Source of the DNA: Indibacter alkaliphilus LW1 | GTDB taxonomy: Bacteria > Bacteroidota > Bacteroidia > Cytophagales > Cyclobacteriaceae | Reading direction: 5' to 3' | DNA length: 64,000 nt | Assembly: GCF_000295935.2 (NCBI RefSeq) | Contig: NZ_ALWO02000052.1 | Span: 372,001-436,000, forward strand | Shown: piece by piece, positions 33,546-42,768 of the stretch | Position numbering within the stretch: position 1 is the stretch's first letter | Layout: every line of letters begins with the position of its first letter | Position numbers and translations under genes: made by a program | The notes under the pieces: model-generated | What the model saw: the letters and a program-made list of their open reading frames with translations, nothing else | Databases searched by the model: none | What the model was told of the DNA's origin: nothing

Positions 33546-34496
33546 ATGGGAGAATACGAAATCAACAAAGTAGAAATGTCAGGTAATTTGAAAGGAATTA
33601 TCCCTCCTACAGTCACTCCTCTGCTTTCAAATGGAGAGTTGGACAAAAAAGCTACTGAAAGGCTTACGAAGCATTTGCTTGATGGGGGTGTGCATGGGTT
33701 TTTTATCTTAGGTACGACCGGTGAAATTTCCAGTTTAAAGCCTTCCATTAAAAAGGAACTTATAAGTCTCACCTGCCGCCTGGTAGATAGGGCTGTGCCT
33801 GTTATCGTAGGGATTACCCATACTGCCTTGGATTCCAGCTTGAAGTTTGCCAAAGTAGCAAAAGAAAACGGGGCGGATTATGTAGTCTCGGCTCCACCTT
33901 TTTTCTTTCCTTTGGATCAGCAGGATATATTGGCTTATTACACAAGGTTAGCAGATCTCAGCCCACTTCCTTTGTTTTTGTACAATTTTCCGGCAATGAC
34001 CAAATGCAGCATTGAGCCTGATACTGTGGAGGAGCTGAGCAAGCATTCCAATATAGTGGGAATCAAAGACAGCTCAGGAAATGGAGTTTATTTTCAAAAC
34101 TTACTTTCGATAAAAAGAGCGAATCCTGAATTTAACGTGTTTGTGGGCCCTGAGGAACTTTTGGTACAGTCTGTATATTCAGGTGCTGATGGGGCTGTGG
34201 CCGGAGGAGCCAATATTTTCCCCAGTTTGTATGTGAAGCTGTATGAAGCAGTGATTGCAGGAGATAAGGAAAAGATCAATCGCATCCAGCCGATCATTAT
34301 GGAAATTTCCCGGAAAATTTATGCCTGTAGCGGTAAAAGTTCCAGTTACCTGTCAGGCATCAAAGAAAGCCTTTACTATTTAGGAATCTGCGAATCCAAT
34401 ATCTGTCTCCCTATGCTTTCGGTGGACAATGCCACCAAGGAACAGATCAGGCATAATCTGGAGAAGATCATATTTAAGATCAAGACCCTGGGATAA
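33546..34496 (+). CDS. Dihydrodipicolinate synthase/N-acetylneuraminate lyase family protein
   Basis: 316 residues from ATG at 33546; ATG at 33576 (M-S-G-N-L-K-G) is an equally plausible start. A class I aldolase TIM barrel: GTTGEISSL in strand 2, YNFPAMTKCSI with the catalytic Tyr, and the Schiff-base Lys in NIVGIKDSSGN (about residue 166). The pyruvate-binding site is present, but the residues that would define DapA, NanA or KDG aldolase are not clear, so no symbol is given. Its stop is eight bases before a sodium:solute symporter, suggesting catabolism of an imported keto-acid-yielding sugar rather than lysine synthesis. Confidence 0.88.
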   Translation: MGEYEINKVEMSGNLKGIIPPTVTPLLSNGELDKKATERLTKHLLDGGVHGFFILGTTGEISSLKPSIKKELISLTCRLVDRAVPVIVGITHTALDSSLKFAKVAKENGADYVVSAPPFFFPLDQQDILAYYTRLADLSPLPLFLYNFPAMTKCSIEPDTVEELSKHSNIVGIKDSSGNGVYFQNLLSIKRANPEFNVFVGPEELLVQSVYSGADGAVAGGANIFPSLYVKLYEAVIAGDKEKINRIQPIIMEISRKIYACSGKSSSYLSGIKESLYYLGICESNICLPMLSVDNATKEQIRHNLEKIIFKIKTLG

Positions 34497-34504
34497 TAAG
34501 GCTT

Positions 34505-35977
34505 ATGGATTTTTCAAATCTTGACCTGATTGTGTTCCTGATTTATGTTATTGGCACAGTTGGTTTTGGTGTGTCTTTTTATTTCCGAAAGCAAAGTACT
34601 TCTGATTATATCACAGGCTCTGGAAAAATACCTTCATGGGTTTTAGGGATGTCTATTTTTGCGACCTATGTCAGTAGTATCAGTTTTTTGGCATTACCCG
34701 GAGCTTCTTATCAATCCAATTGGAATGGCTTTGTTTTTAGTCTCTCCATTCCTATAGCGGCCTGGATTGCAGTACGTTTTTTTATGCCGATTTATAGAAA
34801 AATAAACAGCCCTTCTGCTTATGCTTACCTGGAGCAAAGGTTTGGATTGTGGGCAAGGGTTTATGCCTCTATTTGCTATTTGCTCACTCAATTGGCGAGA
34901 ATGGGGGCGATTATGTATTTATTGGCTTTGCCTATGGAAGCTTTTTTTGGATGGAGTATTCCATGGATAATTCTATTTACAGGTTTGGCAGTAATATGCT
35001 ACTCCATGCTGGGAGGAATCAAAGCAGTAGTCTGGACCGATGCCATTCAAGGTGTGATTTTGATAATTGGCGCTCTAGGCTGCTTGATCACAATCCTTAA
35101 CCAGTTGCCTGGCGGATGGTTACAAGCGCAAAGCGTTGCATTGGAACAGGGGAAGTTTTCTTTGGGTAGTTTTGGCTTAAGTCTGAGCGAAAGCACATTT
35201 TGGGTAATTTTGGTTTACGGTTTATTTATCAACCTCCAGAATTTTGGTGTGGATCAGAGTTATATCCAACGCTATCTTGGGGCCAAATCTGATAAGGAAG
35301 CCAGTAAATCCATTTGGCTTGGGAGCCTCCTCTATATTCCAGTATCATTATTGTTCTTTATGATTGGGACAGCTCTGTTCGTGTATTTTCAGGTTTATGA
35401 TGAGTTGCTTCCAGCAGAATTAGGAGCCTTTGAAAGTGCGGATAAGGTCTTCCCTTATTTTATAGTATCAACTCTGCCAAGTGGCCTCACCGGGCTGATG
35501 GTAGCAGCTATTTTTGCAGCCGGGATGAGCACAATTTCCACCAGTGTCAACAGTTCGGCAACGGTGATTTTGGAAGACCATTTTAAAAAATACATTTTGA
35601 AAAATCCTAATGAGAGAACCTCCTTGCGAATACTTTATATTTCATCTTTTGTAATGGGTTCCATAAGCATTGGGGTTGGGTTGGCATTCAATGGAGTGGT
35701 GAGCGCATTGGAGACATGGTGGGCATTGGCTTCTATCTTCAGCGGGGGGATTTTGGGATTATTTCTTTTGGGTCTTTTCAGACCTACCCTAACTAAGATT
35801 TCTGCCCTTCTGGGAGTCATAGCAGGTGTATTGCATATAGGTTTAGTCAGTTGGGGTTATCTTCCTGTCCATAAAAATTTAGCCATAGTACTGGGTACAA
35901 TGGCTATTATTCTTGTTGGTTTTCTTTTTGGACTTATTGTAAAGGAGCCAAGGGATTTTCAGGAAAACTATCGATGA
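34505..35977 (+). CDS. Sodium:solute symporter (SSS family)
   Basis: 490 residues with about 13 hydrophobic helices. Family features: SDYITGSGKIPSWVLGMSIFATYVSSISFLA in the TM1 region, AYAYLEQRFGLWARVYASI, MLGGIKAVVWTDAIQ, and AAIFAAGMSTISTSVNSSATV, which provides the Na2-site serines of TM8. Solutes in this family include sialic acid, sugars and carboxylates. Being co-directional with the aldolase-family gene and eight bases away, it likely imports that enzyme's substrate. The 3' end overlaps the convergent phosphoesterase gene by 44 bases. Confidence 0.92.
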   Translation: MDFSNLDLIVFLIYVIGTVGFGVSFYFRKQSTSDYITGSGKIPSWVLGMSIFATYVSSISFLALPGASYQSNWNGFVFSLSIPIAAWIAVRFFMPIYRKINSPSAYAYLEQRFGLWARVYASICYLLTQLARMGAIMYLLALPMEAFFGWSIPWIILFTGLAVICYSMLGGIKAVVWTDAIQGVILIIGALGCLITILNQLPGGWLQAQSVALEQGKFSLGSFGLSLSESTFWVILVYGLFINLQNFGVDQSYIQRYLGAKSDKEASKSIWLGSLLYIPVSLLFFMIGTALFVYFQVYDELLPAELGAFESADKVFPYFIVSTLPSGLTGLMVAAIFAAGMSTISTSVNSSATVILEDHFKKYILKNPNERTSLRILYISSFVMGSISIGVGLAFNGVVSALETWWALASIFSGGILGLFLLGLFRPTLTKISALLGVIAGVLHIGLVSWGYLPVHKNLAIVLGTMAIILVGFLFGLIVKEPRDFQENYR

Positions 35978-37169
35978 TGTTTCCATCTTCATCTATGGAA
36001 ATAAAACTGAAATGACTTCCTTCCAAAGTCAGTAAGGTAAATGCTCTTACCGATTGCGCCTTTTTCAAATACCATGTTTCTTCTACATCGTGGATATCCC
36101 TAGGGCCAACGCCCCAAGAACCATCACCTACATATATGACTCCAGATTGGTCTATAGCCATATCTTTAATTGGGTATGTTCTCTTATATGCATGATCATG
36201 ATTCTCAAATGCGATTTTCACCCCATTTTTTTCAAACAGTGGGGTCCACTCTTCTCTGACCAGTGTTTGGACCATGTCATCATAATTTCTCACTGAGGGG
36301 AAACCGGGGACATGATAAATAGGGATCTTATGAAGCACATCTTTTCTATCCTTAAATGTTTTGTTGAGCCATTTGGTTTGATCCCCTTTTATGGGATTGC
36401 TATGTTCGGAATCCAGGATGATCAGGCTTAGGTATTTGCCAAAATCCAGCACATTGTAACCTGGCTGACCCGGAAATGAAAACAGGCCATAAAAATAAGG
36501 TGCAAGTCGTCTTCTGAAATCATCATTCTGCTTGTATCCATCCTGATTTCTGTAATACCCACCCACCACTTCGTGATTACCAGCTGCAACAATACAAGGT
36601 AAAATCCTATTGTCATCTGTTACAAGTGTAGTCGCATAAGCATCAAACCAGTCATAAATTCTCTGAATATTGTCAGCACTTCCATTTTCATAGGCCATAT
36701 CTCCACCGATGATGATGAAATCAGGCTCGTAAGAAGCGACTACCCCATTGGTTTTCTCAAACCACTCCTTCTGATGCATAGAGTCTCCCCCAATTGCTAT
36801 TTTTAAGCTTCCTTTGTTTAGGTCCTCCGGCATGGTTTTGAAATAATATACAGTCCCATTTTCTACAAAACGGAGTTCATAGGCCGTATCTGGTCTTAAG
36901 CCTCTGACCGCTACTCGATGAACGTGCCTCTCCGAAAAGGGGTATGGTAAAACAGCACTTACCAGACTTCTCCAATCAGCTGTACCTTTTCTTCTCAAAT
37001 AAAGATTTAAAGGCTCTGAGCTATCGGTATGCCAATCAACGTCCATGGAACTTGTGGGATCCTCAGTCCAAGTGAGGTAAAATGCATGGGGGGAGTTTTG
37101 TGCAAATAGTTCAGGGATAGCAAAAATGAACCCTATTAAAAGCAGGTGGTATGTTGTCTTTATTTTCAT
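35934..37169 (-). CDS. Secreted purple-acid-phosphatase-like metallophosphoesterase
   Basis: 411 residues. The signal peptide ends near ELFAQ. An N-terminal fibronectin-like domain (FYLTWTEDPTSSMDVDWHTD, about 30-115) precedes a metallophosphatase domain: IAIGGDSM, IIGGDMAYENGS, VAAGNHEVVGGYY, and FENHDHAYKRTYP with the late metal histidines. Layout matches plant-type purple acid phosphatases. It is periplasmic or secreted, hydrolysing phosphate esters. It starts 18 bases after the trehalase stop, last gene of the scavenging operon. Its 3' end overlaps the symporter gene by 44 bases, so antisense interference is possible. Confidence 0.9.
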   Translation of the reverse strand: MKIKTTYHLLLIGFIFAIPELFAQNSPHAFYLTWTEDPTSSMDVDWHTDSSEPLNLYLRRKGTADWRSLVSAVLPYPFSERHVHRVAVRGLRPDTAYELRFVENGTVYYFKTMPEDLNKGSLKIAIGGDSMHQKEWFEKTNGVVASYEPDFIIIGGDMAYENGSADNIQRIYDWFDAYATTLVTDDNRILPCIVAAGNHEVVGGYYRNQDGYKQNDDFRRRLAPYFYGLFSFPGQPGYNVLDFGKYLSLIILDSEHSNPIKGDQTKWLNKTFKDRKDVLHKIPIYHVPGFPSVRNYDDMVQTLVREEWTPLFEKNGVKIAFENHDHAYKRTYPIKDMAIDQSGVIYVGDGSWGVGPRDIHDVEETWYLKKAQSVRAFTLLTLEGSHFSFISIDEDGNIIDSFPENPLAPLQ

Positions 37170-37187
37170 CTTTTTCTGATTGATATT

Positions 37188-38720
37188 TTATGATTTTGGG
37201 CTTTGGTTTTGTCTCATGATCTCTTTCATTGCTAAATATACTCCATTTGTCCAACCAAAACCATCTTGAACAGGGTACTCTCCTCCACCTGCTTCAAGGC
37301 TGAGGTCTTCCACATTATATTTTTCCATCATTTTACCGGTTCTTTCAAAAACCTGTTCATTGAGGATAGTCCACCTTTGAGCAAGCTGCATTGCTAAATC
37401 TTCGCGCCCGTATTTTCTAAAGGCCTCAAAGCCTATCCACTGTAAAGGTGCCCAGCCATTGGGAGAGTCCCATTGCTGACCTGTGTTGAAATTGGTTGTG
37501 ACCAAGCCACCAGGTTTAAAGAAATTTTTTTCCACATATTCAATTACCTTCATGGCTTGTGCTGCATCTACTATCCCTGCCCACAAAGGGTATAACATGG
37601 CCAGAGAAGGCCGGTCCATCTGTTCTTTAAACTTGATATGATAATCAAGGTAAATTCCCCGATTTTCATTCCAACAGTATCTGTTAATTGCCTCAATTCT
37701 ATTTTTTCTGATTTTTGTGAATTTCGCTGTGAGCTTTTCATCACCTTCTAATTCATACCCCAATGCCAATATCCTCTCCATTTCGGATAAGAGTACATTG
37801 AGATCAATTGGTATCAAAGCAATTGTCTGTACAGATTTGAGGTTTTCCGGCTCATAAAGCCACCTTGAACTGAAATCCCACCCGGATTCGCAGGCAGCCC
37901 TAAGATTTTTGAAAAGCTTATCAGGGAATCTCCTTGTTTGTTCTGAGAGCTCTACGTCTTCCAAAAATGACTCAGGCCTGGGTGAATCATCGTCATCCCA
38001 GTACCTGTTGAGAAAGGAATCCTCATCCTGCATAACCACTCTTTTGTAACGCTTTCCAGGAAGGTGTACTTCTGCTTGTCCCTCAGTCCAAAAGGCATAT
38101 TCCATATGAATCTCAGGAAGGTATTCCCTGATGATTGCTTTATTTTGCTTTATCTCTGACAAAAGCTCTACCATTTTTGCAAAAAAAGGAGGCTGTGACC
38201 GGCTCAAAAAATACGACCTGTTACCATTTGGAATATGTCCCACAGTATTGATCAAATAGGCAAAATTATCGATCATGGATTCTATCAGATCAGTTTTGCC
38301 TGAAGTTTTCAGTCCTAACATGGTAAAATAGGAGTCCCAATAATAAATTTCCCTGAACCTTCCTCCAGGAACTATATATGGATGAGGCAGTTCCAGCAAG
38401 CTGGATTCGGGAATATCCTCATCGGGATCTCTTCTAAGTACATCCCATTGTCGGTGGAGTCTTTCCTCTAGTGTCAATCCTTGTGGGATTTCAAGTGTTT
38501 TTGGTGTTTCAGGTACAATGAAGTTTCTATGGACAAATTCAACAAGATTAAAGCCTTCCTCATCGGCCTCTTTAACAAAATCAGATAAGATTTCTCTGGC
38601 AGGCTTGCGCGGAATGCAGTCCACAAAGGTTTTAGAGTCAGGAAATACACCATTTAGCTGGACCGCATCGAAGAGTTCCCAGTAAATTTCTTCCGGTGGG
38701 ATGAATTTATTATGATACAT
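37188..38720 (-). CDS. treF: GH37 alpha,alpha-trehalase, cytoplasmic
   Basis: 510 residues. Both GH37 signatures are exact: PGGRFREIYYWDSYF (about residues 133-147) and QWDSPNGWAPLQW (about 414-426). The catalytic Asp and Glu are expected in the ESGWDFSSRW region and near the C-terminal EKYN block. There is no signal peptide, so it acts in the cytoplasm like TreF, splitting trehalose into two glucose. Its start overlaps the end of the MFS permease gene by 11 bases, so uptake and hydrolysis are coupled: the permease probably brings in trehalose. Confidence 0.94.
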   Translation of the reverse strand: MYHNKFIPPEEIYWELFDAVQLNGVFPDSKTFVDCIPRKPAREILSDFVKEADEEGFNLVEFVHRNFIVPETPKTLEIPQGLTLEERLHRQWDVLRRDPDEDIPESSLLELPHPYIVPGGRFREIYYWDSYFTMLGLKTSGKTDLIESMIDNFAYLINTVGHIPNGNRSYFLSRSQPPFFAKMVELLSEIKQNKAIIREYLPEIHMEYAFWTEGQAEVHLPGKRYKRVVMQDEDSFLNRYWDDDDSPRPESFLEDVELSEQTRRFPDKLFKNLRAACESGWDFSSRWLYEPENLKSVQTIALIPIDLNVLLSEMERILALGYELEGDEKLTAKFTKIRKNRIEAINRYCWNENRGIYLDYHIKFKEQMDRPSLAMLYPLWAGIVDAAQAMKVIEYVEKNFFKPGGLVTTNFNTGQQWDSPNGWAPLQWIGFEAFRKYGREDLAMQLAQRWTILNEQVFERTGKMMEKYNVEDLSLEAGGGEYPVQDGFGWTNGVYLAMKEIMRQNQSPKS

Positions 38721-39948
38721 TTTTTTTGACTTGTTTATTTAATAGAATCAAAATCAGGCAAAGTGCTGCAATAGGAGCCAAAGAGAAATAAAAGGCATTG
38801 GTTCCGCCATAGGCTTCAAATATATGACCGGTGATGATGGATCCAGTAGTACCCCCTAAGGCTGAAAACACAACAATTAGCCCAGACATGGAGCTCTGCA
38901 TGTATTTTGGCAGCGCACTGAGAACTACCGAGTTGATTGTAGGATAAATGGGCGCAAGAAACAACCCCAATATCGGGAATAGATAGACTACAAAAGGCGC
39001 ATTAAACCAGGTAATTGCTTCCGTTGCTTCTGGGAGATTGGCTGTCAATGGCAAGGTGAGCAAAACACATACGCCCACCAAGACTGTACATGAAAGTGTG
39101 AATGTAAGCCAATGAATTCGTTTAAGGATTATCCCTGCAAGGAGTCTTCCTATAGCCAATGCCCCGGCCAATACAGCTCCTGCTTGAATTCCCATACTTG
39201 CCGGGACCCTCAAGACGTCTTGATAAAAAGTAGGTGTCCATGTCATGAAGCTTTGTTCGATCAATACAAAAAGAAATGCGGAGGCGGCAAATACCAATAC
39301 CAATGGTTTGATAACAAGCTGGAGCATATCAAGAAACTCATCCCAGGCTTTCGTTCCGTCTCTTTTGGATTCAGATTCATTGATTTTGGCAAAAAACAGC
39401 AAAAGGGCAGCCGCCAATGTCATCGCTCCCAGATACCAATAGATATTCAGCCAATATCTTGAACTAGGATCAGCGTCATTGACGAAAAGGCTGAAGAAAA
39501 CATTTCCTACCAATACTCCTACCATAAAGAAGCCCTCTATAGTACTCATTAGACTGGAGTGCTCTTTTGTACTGTTTGTAACCAGTCCTATCATGGCAAA
39601 TACAGACACTTTGATGACAGCGAAGGAAATGCCTACTGCAGCGAACAGGAGTTTGAAATACCAAAACTGATCAGCCATCACCGGCATGATAAAACAAATT
39701 GCCGCTACCAAAAAAAGAGCGCTGAGCATGCCTTTTTTCAGTCCTACTTTAGGGAGTAGTGAAGCTACAATAAATGAAAATACGGCAATGGGCAAATCTT
39801 TAAAGCCCTCCAAGACTGATGCATCAGCTTTACTGACGTCGAAAGTTCGCTGAACTTGAAGGATAACTGCACCAACAGAGTTGAGCAATACCGCAAAGAC
39901 CATATAATTGACAATCAGCGAAAGCCTGATGAGAACCTTTGGACTCAT
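38710..39948 (-). CDS. MFS permease, probably for trehalose or a related sugar
   Basis: 412 residues from ATG at 39948 (a longer in-frame start at 39996 lacks a membrane-protein-like beginning). Twelve hydrophobic segments; N-half features include VFAVLLNSVGAVILQVQ and FEGFKDLPIAVF-like loops, C-half LAPIYPTINSVVLSAL and GGTTGSIITGHIFEAYGG, the latter resembling FucP/GPH-style sugar permeases. It overlaps treF by 11 bases, the best clue to substrate. The gene for glycerophosphodiesterase lies 81 bases upstream on the same strand. Confidence 0.9.
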   Translation of the reverse strand: MSPKVLIRLSLIVNYMVFAVLLNSVGAVILQVQRTFDVSKADASVLEGFKDLPIAVFSFIVASLLPKVGLKKGMLSALFLVAAICFIMPVMADQFWYFKLLFAAVGISFAVIKVSVFAMIGLVTNSTKEHSSLMSTIEGFFMVGVLVGNVFFSLFVNDADPSSRYWLNIYWYLGAMTLAAALLLFFAKINESESKRDGTKAWDEFLDMLQLVIKPLVLVFAASAFLFVLIEQSFMTWTPTFYQDVLRVPASMGIQAGAVLAGALAIGRLLAGIILKRIHWLTFTLSCTVLVGVCVLLTLPLTANLPEATEAITWFNAPFVVYLFPILGLFLAPIYPTINSVVLSALPKYMQSSMSGLIVVFSALGGTTGSIITGHIFEAYGGTNAFYFSLAPIAALCLILILLNKQVKKNVS

Positions 39949-40029
39949 GGTTGTTTTTTTAAGTAGATAAATGACTTGCTTAGCTAATTTGGTCAAATAT
40001 TCTTAAATGGCTATACTTTTTGCTAAAAA

Positions 40030-40845
40030 TCAATTTTCCAAGGCAGACCTCAATAATAGCGGGTAGTCTGAAACCAGAATATTCGGTTTTCTAAGCGCAA
40101 CAAATTTGGTGTAGCTTTGATTTTCAGGATATTGTGCTTCCTGATCAATTTTCCCCATGACATCAGTCACTATTGGCAAGCCCAAATCTCTTGTTTTTTG
40201 AAAGAGAGAAGTAGAGGCATTCTGATTGATGTATGCAATCAGATGGTAGGGATCATTTGTTTTGCAGAGATAAAAATCCAAGTCTTCCTCTTGTGTAATC
40301 AGAACAGACAAGAGGAATCGTTTTTGTAAACCCAAGGCCTCTTCTGCTCTTTCGGAACTGAAGGTCAAAACCATCACCTGGTCCAGCATGCCGAATTGAT
40401 CTACCATGGAAATAACCTTTTCTAGTGGAGCTTCCTTGATATCAAGCATTAAAAAAATCCGGTTTTCTTTGGCAAATTCCAAAGCATGCTCAAATCTAGG
40501 AAGGGGCTCTTCCAGCCCCCTGAGCCTAATTTTGTCCAATTCCTCGCTGTGTTTATCAGAGATCAATCCTATGCTTTCGGTGGTTCTGTCCAAAGTTTTG
40601 TCATGCAAAAGATATAGGACACCATCTTTACTTTCCGCTAGATCAATTTCTTGCATATCCAGACCGGCTGATTTTGACCTTTTCATGGAGTAAAGGCTGT
40701 TTTCAGGGGTCTCAGGTGACATGGCCGCTCGATGGCTGCACACAATGATTTTATCAGATTGGATTTTGCCCCTTAGGTTTTGTGCATAGCTTAGGTATGG
40801 CAACCAAAAGGAAAGCGGCAATAAAAGTAGGATTATTTTTTTCAT
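40030..40845 (-). CDS. Secreted glycerophosphodiester phosphodiesterase family protein
   Basis: 271 residues from ATG at 40845. The signal peptide ends near YLSYAQ. GDPD motifs: CSHRAAMSPETPENS (His-Arg and Glu-Asn), MQEIDLAESKDGVLYLLHD (metal Glu/Asp and catalytic His) and KTLDRTTE. LMLDIKEAP matches the later acidic motif. The TIM-barrel enzyme would release alcohols and glycerol-3-phosphate from deacylated phospholipids in the periplasm. Its ATG shares one base with the stop of the M1 peptidase gene (TGATG), a sign of translational re-initiation. It feeds naturally with the phosphatase later in the operon. Confidence 0.9.
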   Translation of the reverse strand: MKKIILLLLPLSFWLPYLSYAQNLRGKIQSDKIIVCSHRAAMSPETPENSLYSMKRSKSAGLDMQEIDLAESKDGVLYLLHDKTLDRTTESIGLISDKHSEELDKIRLRGLEEPLPRFEHALEFAKENRIFLMLDIKEAPLEKVISMVDQFGMLDQVMVLTFSSERAEEALGLQKRFLLSVLITQEEDLDFYLCKTNDPYHLIAYINQNASTSLFQKTRDLGLPIVTDVMGKIDQEAQYPENQSYTKFVALRKPNILVSDYPLLLRSALEN

Positions 40846-42431
40846 CAGTCTTTTTTCAATAAATACCAACCTTTTGGATCCACTTCAATTGGTGTTTCGC
40901 TTCGTACCAATGCTGAGTTTGAAGATAAAACATGGCGCTCAAATCCATTGGAGGTTTTGATTTCCACAGGCATCTTGAAGTCGATGTTCGGAAGGCTGAC
41001 CTGATAGCCTTTTTTGCCTTTCTTTTTAACTTTCACTTTGGGTACATGAATGGTTTTGAGATACATATCAAAAAATCCCTGTAAATCTGCTCCTGAATAT
41101 TTTTGTACAAATTCAGTGAAATCCGAAGTCTCAACAAGATTTTCATAGATAAATCGCTCATCTGATGTGAAAGCTTTGAGCATAGGGAAAAATACTTCAT
41201 CTCCCAGAAAATACCTTAATGAATGAATAATGAATGCTCCTTTGGTGTAGATTTCAGGATGGTAGGCATAGTCTGAGGTAGAATTTCTGGGACTTACTAC
41301 CGGCCTGGCATGGGCAATAGATTTTCTGACAGATCCTACTTTTTCATGATAGGCTTCATCTCCTCCATGTTCTAGGTAGAAAAGCCAATCACCATAAGCA
41401 GTCAAGCCCTCATGAATCCAAAAATCGGCCCAATCTCCTACAGAAACTTTGTTCCCAAACCATTCATGGCCCAGTTCATGGTGTAATAGCCAATCCGCAG
41501 TGGCATCGCCAATTTTTTCAAATTGAAAATTGTTGCCATACGCATTGATGGTCTGATGCTCCATCCCCAAATAAGGAGTTTCCACCACGGCGATTTTATC
41601 ATCCGGAAATGGATATGGGCCAAAGTACTTTTCATGCGTCTGAGCCGAAGTTTTCAAAACCTGTAGAAGCTCTTTTGCTTTGCTCCTGTTTTGTTGCAGG
41701 ACATAGACTTTCATAGGGATGGTTTTCCCATCAATGCTCATAAAATCTGTATTTTCTTCATGAAATACACCCAATGTGAAATTGATGTTATAATTGTTGA
41801 TCGGGTACTGGGTAGTCCAATGGTAAGAGATTTTACCATTCTTTTCAACAGTATCGATCAGGCGGCCATTGGATGCGACAAAATAAGGCTTTGGGGCAGT
41901 GAAAATAAGATCTACGCCATTCAGAGGTTCGCTTGAGGGATGATCCAAACAAGGCATAAAGATTTTTGCCCCCTCATTTTGGGAAGAGAGTCCCATCCAG
42001 TGATTGTCCAGCTCATCAATTTCCCAAGTGAAGCCACCGGTCCAAGGCGGATTGATAGCGATGGGGGTCTGTCCTCCATAATAGATTTCCACATCTTCAC
42101 AGGTGCAGTCTATGGGGAAAATATCCAAGGTATCACCAAAGTGCCTAAATGTAATTTCTTTGCCATCCATGATGACTTTGCTGACGGTGTATTCCTCGAT
42201 CAGATTAAGCCTTAAGGTGTCTAGCTTTTCTTTGCTATCAAAAGTCACTTTGTTTTTTCCCTTGATTTCCTGACTTTCAGGAAAGATTTCCAACTCCAGC
42301 TGATAATGAAGGACCTGATATTTTTCCTGCAATGGATCCAATGGACCTCCCCAGGCCCAGTTTTTTTGGATTTGGGAAAAAGAGCTGATAGAAATCAGGA
42401 GGAATGATAGGAGAAGGGTAGTTTTTTTCAT
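40845..42431 (-). CDS. M1-family zinc aminopeptidase, secreted
   Basis: 528 residues from ATG at 42431, the MKKTTLLLSFLLISISSFSQ signal peptide; a TTG at 42440 is less likely. Zinc motif HHELGHEWFGNK with the third ligand Glu in WIHEGLTAYGDW. The family G-x-M-E-N motif is here YLGMEHQTINAYG, so the usual Asn is a His, a variant seen in some M1 members. N-terminal beta domain at about 35-220. Length shows that the large C-terminal helical domain of PepN is missing, as in cold-active or LTA4H-like short M1 proteins. It heads the operon with the glycerophosphodiesterase. Confidence 0.92.
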   Translation of the reverse strand: MKKTTLLLSFLLISISSFSQIQKNWAWGGPLDPLQEKYQVLHYQLELEIFPESQEIKGKNKVTFDSKEKLDTLRLNLIEEYTVSKVIMDGKEITFRHFGDTLDIFPIDCTCEDVEIYYGGQTPIAINPPWTGGFTWEIDELDNHWMGLSSQNEGAKIFMPCLDHPSSEPLNGVDLIFTAPKPYFVASNGRLIDTVEKNGKISYHWTTQYPINNYNINFTLGVFHEENTDFMSIDGKTIPMKVYVLQQNRSKAKELLQVLKTSAQTHEKYFGPYPFPDDKIAVVETPYLGMEHQTINAYGNNFQFEKIGDATADWLLHHELGHEWFGNKVSVGDWADFWIHEGLTAYGDWLFYLEHGGDEAYHEKVGSVRKSIAHARPVVSPRNSTSDYAYHPEIYTKGAFIIHSLRYFLGDEVFFPMLKAFTSDERFIYENLVETSDFTEFVQKYSGADLQGFFDMYLKTIHVPKVKVKKKGKKGYQVSLPNIDFKMPVEIKTSNGFERHVLSSNSALVRSETPIEVDPKGWYLLKKD

Positions 42432-42708
42432 TGCTTTCAATATAGAAGGTTATTTGTTGTCAGGAAACTCTTTTTCCAGTCGGAGCATTCTGATTTTTTC
42501 GCCGAATCTACTCATGATTTTGACAAATAGTTTTGACCAAATTAGTCATAAGCCAGTTGAGGTGCAAGGAAACGAGAAGAGCAATCACGTCCAGAAAAAT
42601 TGAATTTTACATAAACTTCTCACTGGATTTAATTTTTTAAATTCTTGCTAAAAATCCGGAATAATGACAAAGGGAAATGGATCAATTAGCCAGCTCATGG
42701 ATAAAAGG
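42432..42708. other. Intergenic region upstream of the M1 peptidase gene
   Basis: About 280 bases with no coding frame of note. It must carry the promoter of the minus-strand operon beginning at 42431; I see no full consensus. It ends at the gcvP terminator. Confidence 0.4.
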
Positions 42709-42737
42709 AAAAAAAGCCTTCCGGTTTCCCGAAAGGC
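42709..42737 (-). terminator. Intrinsic terminator of gcvP
   Basis: On the minus strand a 9-bp stem (GCCTTTCGG with CCGGAAGGC, one G-U) closes a GAAA tetraloop and is followed by seven T. A textbook terminator 30 bases after the gcvP stop. Confidence 0.9.
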
Positions 42738-42745
42738 CAATCTAC

Positions 42746-42766
42746 AATCTTCAATCTTCAATCTTC
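42746..42766. repeat. Short tandem repeat, three copies of AATCTTC
   Basis: Three perfect head-to-tail 7-bp units directly after the gcvP stop codon (stop at 42769-42771 on the minus strand) and before its terminator. A slippage-prone tract, non-coding. Confidence 0.7.
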
Positions 42767-42768
42767 AA

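Noticed and set aside
42746-42766. CRISPR-like repeats
   Set aside because: Units are only 7 bp and are tandem without spacers; no cas genes in the window.
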